Source: Coprinopsis marcescibilis
Lineage: Eukaryota > Basidiomycota > Agaricomycetes > Agaricales > Psathyrellaceae
Direction of reading: 5' to 3'
Assembly (NCBI GenBank): GCA_004369085.1
Contig: ML210267.1
Location: 1-64,000, forward strand
Length of the DNA: 64,000 bases
Every line of letters begins with the position of its first letter. Position 1 is the first letter of the stretch. A model generated the notes under the pieces. It did no database searches. It had not been told where the DNA came from and saw only the letters and a program-made list of their open reading frames with translations. A program made the position numbers and the translations under genes. This document shows, piece by piece, positions 58,801-64,000 of the stretch.

Positions 58801-60533
58801 AAGCCAAGGGACGTGTGGCGGCGTGGTTGGGCCAAATTGTACCCGCTGAACCGCCTCAGGAAGAAGTTATACCGCCTAGTCCGAGTGTTGCTCGTCGAGC
58901 AGCTTCGGTTTTACGTGATTCGCCCCCTCTTGAACCAGAAGCGGATGATGATGTCAGGCTCATTGGCTCAATACCGCCCCCTCCCCCTCCCCCAGAGCCA
59001 GCAGATACTAACGCGGAGGAGAAGGATATCTCATCTGCTCCTAATCCTCGATCCTCTGGTTTCGTCCCCATCCACTCATTGAAGCGTGATACCCTCCCTA
59101 GCCATCCGGTGATAGAGCGGGAGATGACTGTAGTGGAAGAGTCCAGGAGGATTACCGATATGTGGGCTGAATCTCCCACTGTGGCGAAAACCCCGACCGC
59201 GAAAACGCCTGCCACCCCTCCTGCGAGACCTCCTGTTTCGACCAAACCGTATGCCGCGATTCTTCGTGACCCTGCGCCGCAATCTATCAGAACTGACCGG
59301 CGTGTGTCTCCTCCGTCCTCCAAGGGACATACTATCACACTCGGCAACGCGGCAGCAGGTAGTAGCAATATAGTCAAAGGTGACCCCAACCCGGCCACCA
59401 AATCTGCTGCACCGATCTCTAATAACGCATGGCGTCTGGCCGAACCACCCTTTGTCACCAAGGCCAAACCTACGTTACCACCCCCTCCACCACCAAAACC
59501 GAAGAATATCAACTTGGTCAAGCCAGTCATACGACCCCCTGATTTTCCCCCTTTGCCTAGTCGCAAGCAAGACCCAGAGATCAAGTACGATGTTCGTTCC
59601 GCGCGTGGTGGAAAAGGAGGGAAAGTCGCTGCCGTCACTGCGATGTGGGCATCTGTTGCAGCCACTGGTCCTCCTATCAAGACCAGGCAACCACAGAAGA
59701 ACGACGGACTAAAATTAGTGCAGCAGAACCAGGTTGCTGGCGAGTCTATGATAGATAAGCCAGTACCGCGCTTGGTTGGTAAAATTGCTCTGCCAGGGCT
59801 CGTAAAATCCGACGTTGCAGGAGGGAAATCCAAATCTGATGTGACTTCGACTTCTACTGCACACACTCGACAAGGTGCTGCGCCGGTAGCCAAGCCGTCA
59901 CCATCTCAAGATAAACCGCTTCAAGACTCATTTCGACCTCCAAGGAAACCTTCCGCGACGCAGAATCTTGCAAATACAAACGCATTGGGAGGGGTTGCAA
60001 TTGCACTTGCGCGGAGCAAGTCGGCAGAGACAAGTAACGCTCTGAATAAAGGGCGAGTCATTGGAGATATAAAGAGCAAGACCCCAGGGAAAACGACACC
60101 AAATAGCCTTTCGACTCCATCAAGTGGCGAACCTAGATTTCTGGATTTGGCGTCAGGCACTGGAGCTGGGGGAAGGCGTGCCAATGGTGCTAACTTGAAG
60201 CCGATAATCAAATCCACCTCTGTCCCCGCTGTCATCTCTTCTTCACATGCTGTCCCTGTGCTATCGTCAACAGCTTCTTTGGCGCGACCTGCTGTTGCCA
60301 CGCCACGGGTTACGGCAAACGTTGTCAGCAAAACCAGCGATTTTGTTGTACCGAAGTCGGATCGCCCCTCGACTGATCGAAGGCTGGGAATCTCACCTTC
60401 TTTGGCCCCCATCGCGTCGAGTAACGCTTCATCTTCGGTTCCTCCATCTACGAAATCACCACCACCTGACCTTGCGTTTGGTCAGGCGAGGCTACGGGAC
60501 CTGATTAAGAAGTATCAGTCTCAAACCACATAG
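55875..60533 (+). CDS. Large arrestin-fold protein with an approximately 1100-residue disordered tail
   Basis: Exons 55875-56073, 56165-56646, 56706-57004 and 57062-60533 give 1483 residues. The N-terminal 330 residues form an arrestin-like N/C pair: VKVTVTLADPLFLAGDYVAG, VELECRADKGLGIGVIFVEL, FLFRIPLPESSPSSINFVTG, VRYELRATVGVVWKGERRLV, CIELQVKNHSTKKNNGLTLS and LFEIRCSVDIRMTMGFGNK. The rest is Pro/Ser/Lys-rich and probably disordered, with PPPPP runs, many SP/TP sites and a conserved-looking end ARLRDLIKKYQSQTT. Alpha-arrestins adapt membrane proteins to ubiquitin ligases through PY motifs; I see no clear PPxY here, so the role is open. Confidence 0.75.
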
Positions 60534-61232
60534 CTAGCGCCGCGCCGTCGCCCTGGGTTTCTATTGTTACGCATATTGACTACTTCACTTCATGGGTTTC
60601 TGATTCTTGTTTCTCGAACCGCACGCATTTCGTTCTTGTTCGCTACCCTCATCTTTTATCTATCTCTTTAGCAAAGCACCACTAACAATATTTATGTATT
60701 ATCTCACGTATTTTTAGCTTTGACTCATGTTTCTCGTGCTTGTCCTTCTCCGCTATTGTAACTACTCACGACCCCGCTCACGCAGAAGTATTGTATGATT
60801 GTATCTCCTAGTTGTAGCACGTAACGACTTTTGCTATGTTCCCATGATCTCTATATCATTTGTTGTGTTTTCACAAGACTTGCGTGATTTGGAAACCAGG
60901 AAGTAAGGTTCTGTTGTCGAATCGGTGTCAAACCTGAATCTACTATAAGTACATGTTTCTTCTACTTGTAGATGGTAGCTGTCGCAAGCGTGCTAGTATA
61001 CAGTGATTAGAAATGGAACCAAAAGGATTAGAGTGGAACTGTAAGGGTATGACATATAGGTTAGAAACTGTCCATGCATCAACCTCAATTCAAATCCCAA
61101 AACATGAAAAAAGGTACCAGCTTGAAGGGGGATATAGTAACAATGACGATAGTTGTAGGGTTAGTGATATGGTGAAAGAAATCAATCATCAGAAAGCAGG
61201 CAATCCGGGGCCTAAGTCCGTACGCCTCCATG
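60534..61232. other. Convergent intergenic region
   Basis: 3' flanks of the arrestin-like gene and of the Ser-rich gene; no other feature. Confidence 0.45.
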
Positions 61233-62207
61233 TCAACCTTCGACATTCAGGAGGTCGTTATGGAATTGTCTCCAATCGATTCCAGCTGCATCATCCCTGG
61301 CCTCATAGTCACTATCAACCAAAGGTTGTAAGAGCACGTCAGGCTCCTCTTCTAAGATCCAAAAGTCTGATTTCTCCTGTGCGGGATGGCGATAGAGCTG
61401 GAAGGATGATGTCCGTGAGCGGGATGGCAATGGCATTGTCTGGATGGAGATCGGACGTTCCCTACGAGGAAAGAGAAGTGACCGTGGGGGAGTTGAGTTG
61501 GTGGTAGACATCGATAGGAATGAATCGCGTTTGGCGGCTGGTGTGCTGTTCGGGGAGCTGTCGGAAAGATCGACGAAGAATGATTTAGAGTCTGAAGAGG
61601 AGTCGAACGGATCCAGGGGGAAGTGTTGCCCGGTCGTATCAGGGCTGCCAAGGATGAGAAGGTCAGTAAGGCCGAGGGACTGCTGTGAAAAGAGAACCGT
61701 GTCTTACCCTCCGTTGGGAGCAGAAGGGCCACCGTTGGTGAGAGTCCATACATCTGATCTCGCCTTTGATTCCGTATTGGAAGAAGCTCCCAGAAGATAA
61801 GATGACAATCTGTTTCTTGATTTGCGGGGAAGCGATGCTGAGGAGGGCGAATCTGATGAGATGAAGGGCATTCTATCGAACAGTCTGTTCGAGAATGAGG
61901 CAAAGATACCCCTCCCTGGTTCAATCGAGGAACTAGAAGGCTGTTGAGTGCCGGTGACTATCATGGATAGAGGTCGTCGTCGCTGTCGGTGTTGAGGAAC
62001 AGCCTTGAATGCTTCAGGTACGACGACTGGCGAAGAACTGTCCAGCTCGGTAGAACTAGTGGGGGACGATGAGTAGAACGATGCCGGTCGTCGAGAGCGT
62101 ACTCTGGTGGAGACGGCTCGGAATCCAGAGGCGAAGAAGTCAGAGTACCCCCCCAGCTGGCTCATATGAGGGTGAACAGTCGAGCCTGTGGACGCAGCGA
62201 TAGCCAT
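61233..62207 (-). CDS. Ser-rich hypothetical protein
   Basis: Exons 61708-62207 and 61233-61644 give 303 residues. It is low-complexity, rich in Ser, Pro and Arg (VSTRVRSRRPASFYSSSPTS, RLSSYLLGASSNTES, PPRSLLFPRRERPISIQTMP). The C-terminal 50 residues look folded (EKSDFWILEEEPDVLLQPLV and GIDWRQFHNDLL). An in-frame TAA just after the donor shows that the 63-nt intron is needed. The start at 62207 (MAIAASTGS) is preferred to the Met at 62315, because an AT-rich, TATA-like sequence lies between them. No family is recognised. Confidence 0.6.
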
Positions 62208-64000
62208 CCTGGTATGACTGTAAGAAAGAGGGTGGGGATTACAGATGAATGATTCCAAACCCGCGCAATATAAATGTTTGGGTGCGATGGAGGCCGTAGA
62301 CAGGGACCGCATCATAACGGTGGCGGTGACGTAGTGTCATGGTTCCGGCTACACACAAAAAGGGTTTGCTGAGCCTGGGTTTTTCCGGAATCTGAGCGGC
62401 TCAAGCAAGGCCGCGATGGGCACAGGCTCCAAACCGGTGGCGGTTGGCAAGATCGAGGTCCTGTCCTCCGCACTTGACATATCACACACTGGTCAGAAGA
62501 TCATCGCTATAAATGCACTAGTTCCTGAAATGAGGGAAAAAGCGACCCACCAAGGCGGGGAACATTTACGTGCCTATCCCAAACAGTCCATGAATGCTGC
62601 ACCTTGCCGTTGTATGCCGCCACCCAGGGTGAACTTTTGAACCTCATTTGCAAGCTAACCGTCGAGTCAAATCAGCTTATCTCGTCCCATGACTTTGGCT
62701 CCCGAGAAGATTTTCTGTTTCGAAGATGTGTAAACGTACGCTGTGTTAAACTCGTTTGCACTCGAACTCAATTTGTTCAAAGAATCTATTGTAGGTGCGT
62801 TATAAAACGTGATGACGGTCAGCTTCTCCGAAATAGTACTGCCATACTTATTTGTAAGCTGTCAGATACATACCGCCGCATTCCACCGCAGGCTGTGCGA
62901 GAACCTAGTCTATCCAAAGAACGGTCCCGACCCTTCGTCGGGCGCTACTGGAGAAGGGCTAAATATCTTTCTAGGGTGGTGTTTCACCGCCGACGCCATC
63001 AAAAGATTTATGAAGACGTCGAAGCAGCCAATGTGGCGGACTCAATAATAAGGTTTGAATTGCAACACAAACTGTAGTGAATGTGGAACAAACCTTAACG
63101 ACAGTGTGGGGATGTGATTAGGTTTCGGTGTTATTTCAGCAAATGAAATCTGGTACAGTAGGGACCTGTAGTGAGGTTTGGCCGGAAAGCGTGACTGGTG
63201 CAACTTATCCTTTGGTGAAGCGAGTACTAAATAAGATGGGCTTTGGAATTGGCTGGAAGGGTCGTGCCTTGGTCGCGTAGTCATCATTCCGTTCGAACTG
63301 TTCATTGGCAGACATTAGAGCCTGGATTGATTCGAGAAGTAACGACGAAAGGAATGTCTAAAAAAAGGCTTACTCTGCTCCAGACTTGGCAGACAGGGAC
63401 GCTATTAACCTTTCAGAAGTACCGGTTGACTATGAAACAAGCACTTTAAATAAAGAGCATGGCAAGTGAGCGCTGAGCTGTCACTCACCGGAGTATACGA
63501 TGGTGTGCAAGCACAGAGTGTCGCGTCAAAAGAATTCATAAAAGGTTAGGAACCACTGAACACGTTCTTGATGATGTTTACAACCTGACTGGGCGATCCT
63601 CCTTCCCTTCGATATCCCAGGCGATCGGAAATTGACTCGTGAACCCGTCTTGATGCGCTCGTGCAAGAAGTACATGGAGACAGTTGATCTGTCCCAGAAT
63701 ATACTTGCCGGTGATACTGTAGGTGATGAAGGGATATTGACGCACATGCGTCAATGGGTGAGACTACATAATCGGATGAAGCAACTCACGAGGTCAAATG
63801 AGAGTCAAGATACTACCTTCACTGAGTGGGAGTAGCGATACCGAGGATAAGCACAATGATAAGATAAAGATTGGTGGAGCGAGTCAGCAAGCGGCGGCGA
63901 CTTGACAGATTCAAACCCCATGAAAATGTGATAAAGGATGACGTTCATTAGCACAACTGACCAACAACTGACGATGAGCATGAGCATGATGCGAGCGAAT
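62208..64000. other. Right-end region without a supported gene
   Basis: Open frames of up to 157 codons (62604-63077, plus strand) lack recognisable features and convincing splice partners. On the minus strand at 63805-63987 a hydrophobic stretch (IVSCWSVVLMNVILYHIF) could belong to a membrane protein entering from the right, but it could not be extended. Confidence 0.4.

Noticed and set aside
58856..59893. 345-codon open frame on the minus strand
   Set aside because: It lies entirely antisense to the long coding exon of the arrestin-like protein, whose Pro/Ser-rich codons leave the opposite strand open. It has glycine-rich low complexity and no domain.
1..64000. CRISPR array, bacterial operons, riboswitches
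   Set aside because: The sequence is plainly eukaryotic (spliceosomal introns throughout) and has no array of spaced identical repeats.

Overview
The window reads as nuclear DNA of a mushroom-forming basidiomycete (Agaricomycetes). The evidence is dense genes on both strands broken by many 50-65 nt GT-AG introns, farnesylated-pheromone precursor genes, an AA9 lytic polysaccharide monooxygenase with a CBM1, a basidiomycete-type P450 and a TRI5-like terpene synthase. Gene models were built by hand by joining open frames across plausible GT..AG introns. For most genes the exon lengths sum to a multiple of three, but outer starts remain predictions.

Layout. 0-5 kb: the tail of an upstream gene ending in a PCNA-box-like motif, a four-BRCT TopBP1/Rad4/Dpb11 homologue, and an intron-containing tRNA-Ser(UGA). 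5.7-10.5 kb: a Ser/Thr-rich single-pass membrane protein (-) and succinate dehydrogenase subunit C (+). 11-26 kb: three mating-pheromone precursor genes (11.2 kb and 15.2 kb on the minus strand, 25.7 kb on the plus strand) interspersed with a cytochrome P450, a decayed F-box/LRR-like gene, a MINDY deubiquitinase with a CaaX tail, a protein with three long tandem repeats, mitochondrial uL30m and an F-box protein. No pheromone receptor is visible. 27-30 kb: an RRM protein and an LRR protein with a SAP-like C-terminus. 31-41 kb: the AA9-CBM1 enzyme, an AIF-like FAD oxidoreductase, the terpene synthase, a class 3 lipase and the casein kinase 2 regulatory subunit. 41.6-45.3 kb: a multidomain protein joining an NRPS-type adenylation domain, a multi-helix membrane region and a ferredoxin-reductase-like domain. 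46-50.6 kb: the mitochondrial ICT1-type release factor and Erv41. 50.6-53.4 kb: an AT-rich, gene-poor island with a MITE-like element. 53-62 kb: a second F-box protein, a very long arrestin-fold protein and a Ser-rich protein. The last 1.8 kb has no gene I can support.

Working together: three genes serve mitochondria (SDHC, uL30m, ICT1) and several are general housekeeping genes (TopBP1, CK2-beta, Erv41). The accessory genes (LPMO, lipase, P450, terpene synthase, adenylating membrane protein) are separated by housekeeping genes, so I do not see one biosynthetic cluster. The most notable items are the pheromone-gene trio and the adenylation/membrane/reductase fusion.
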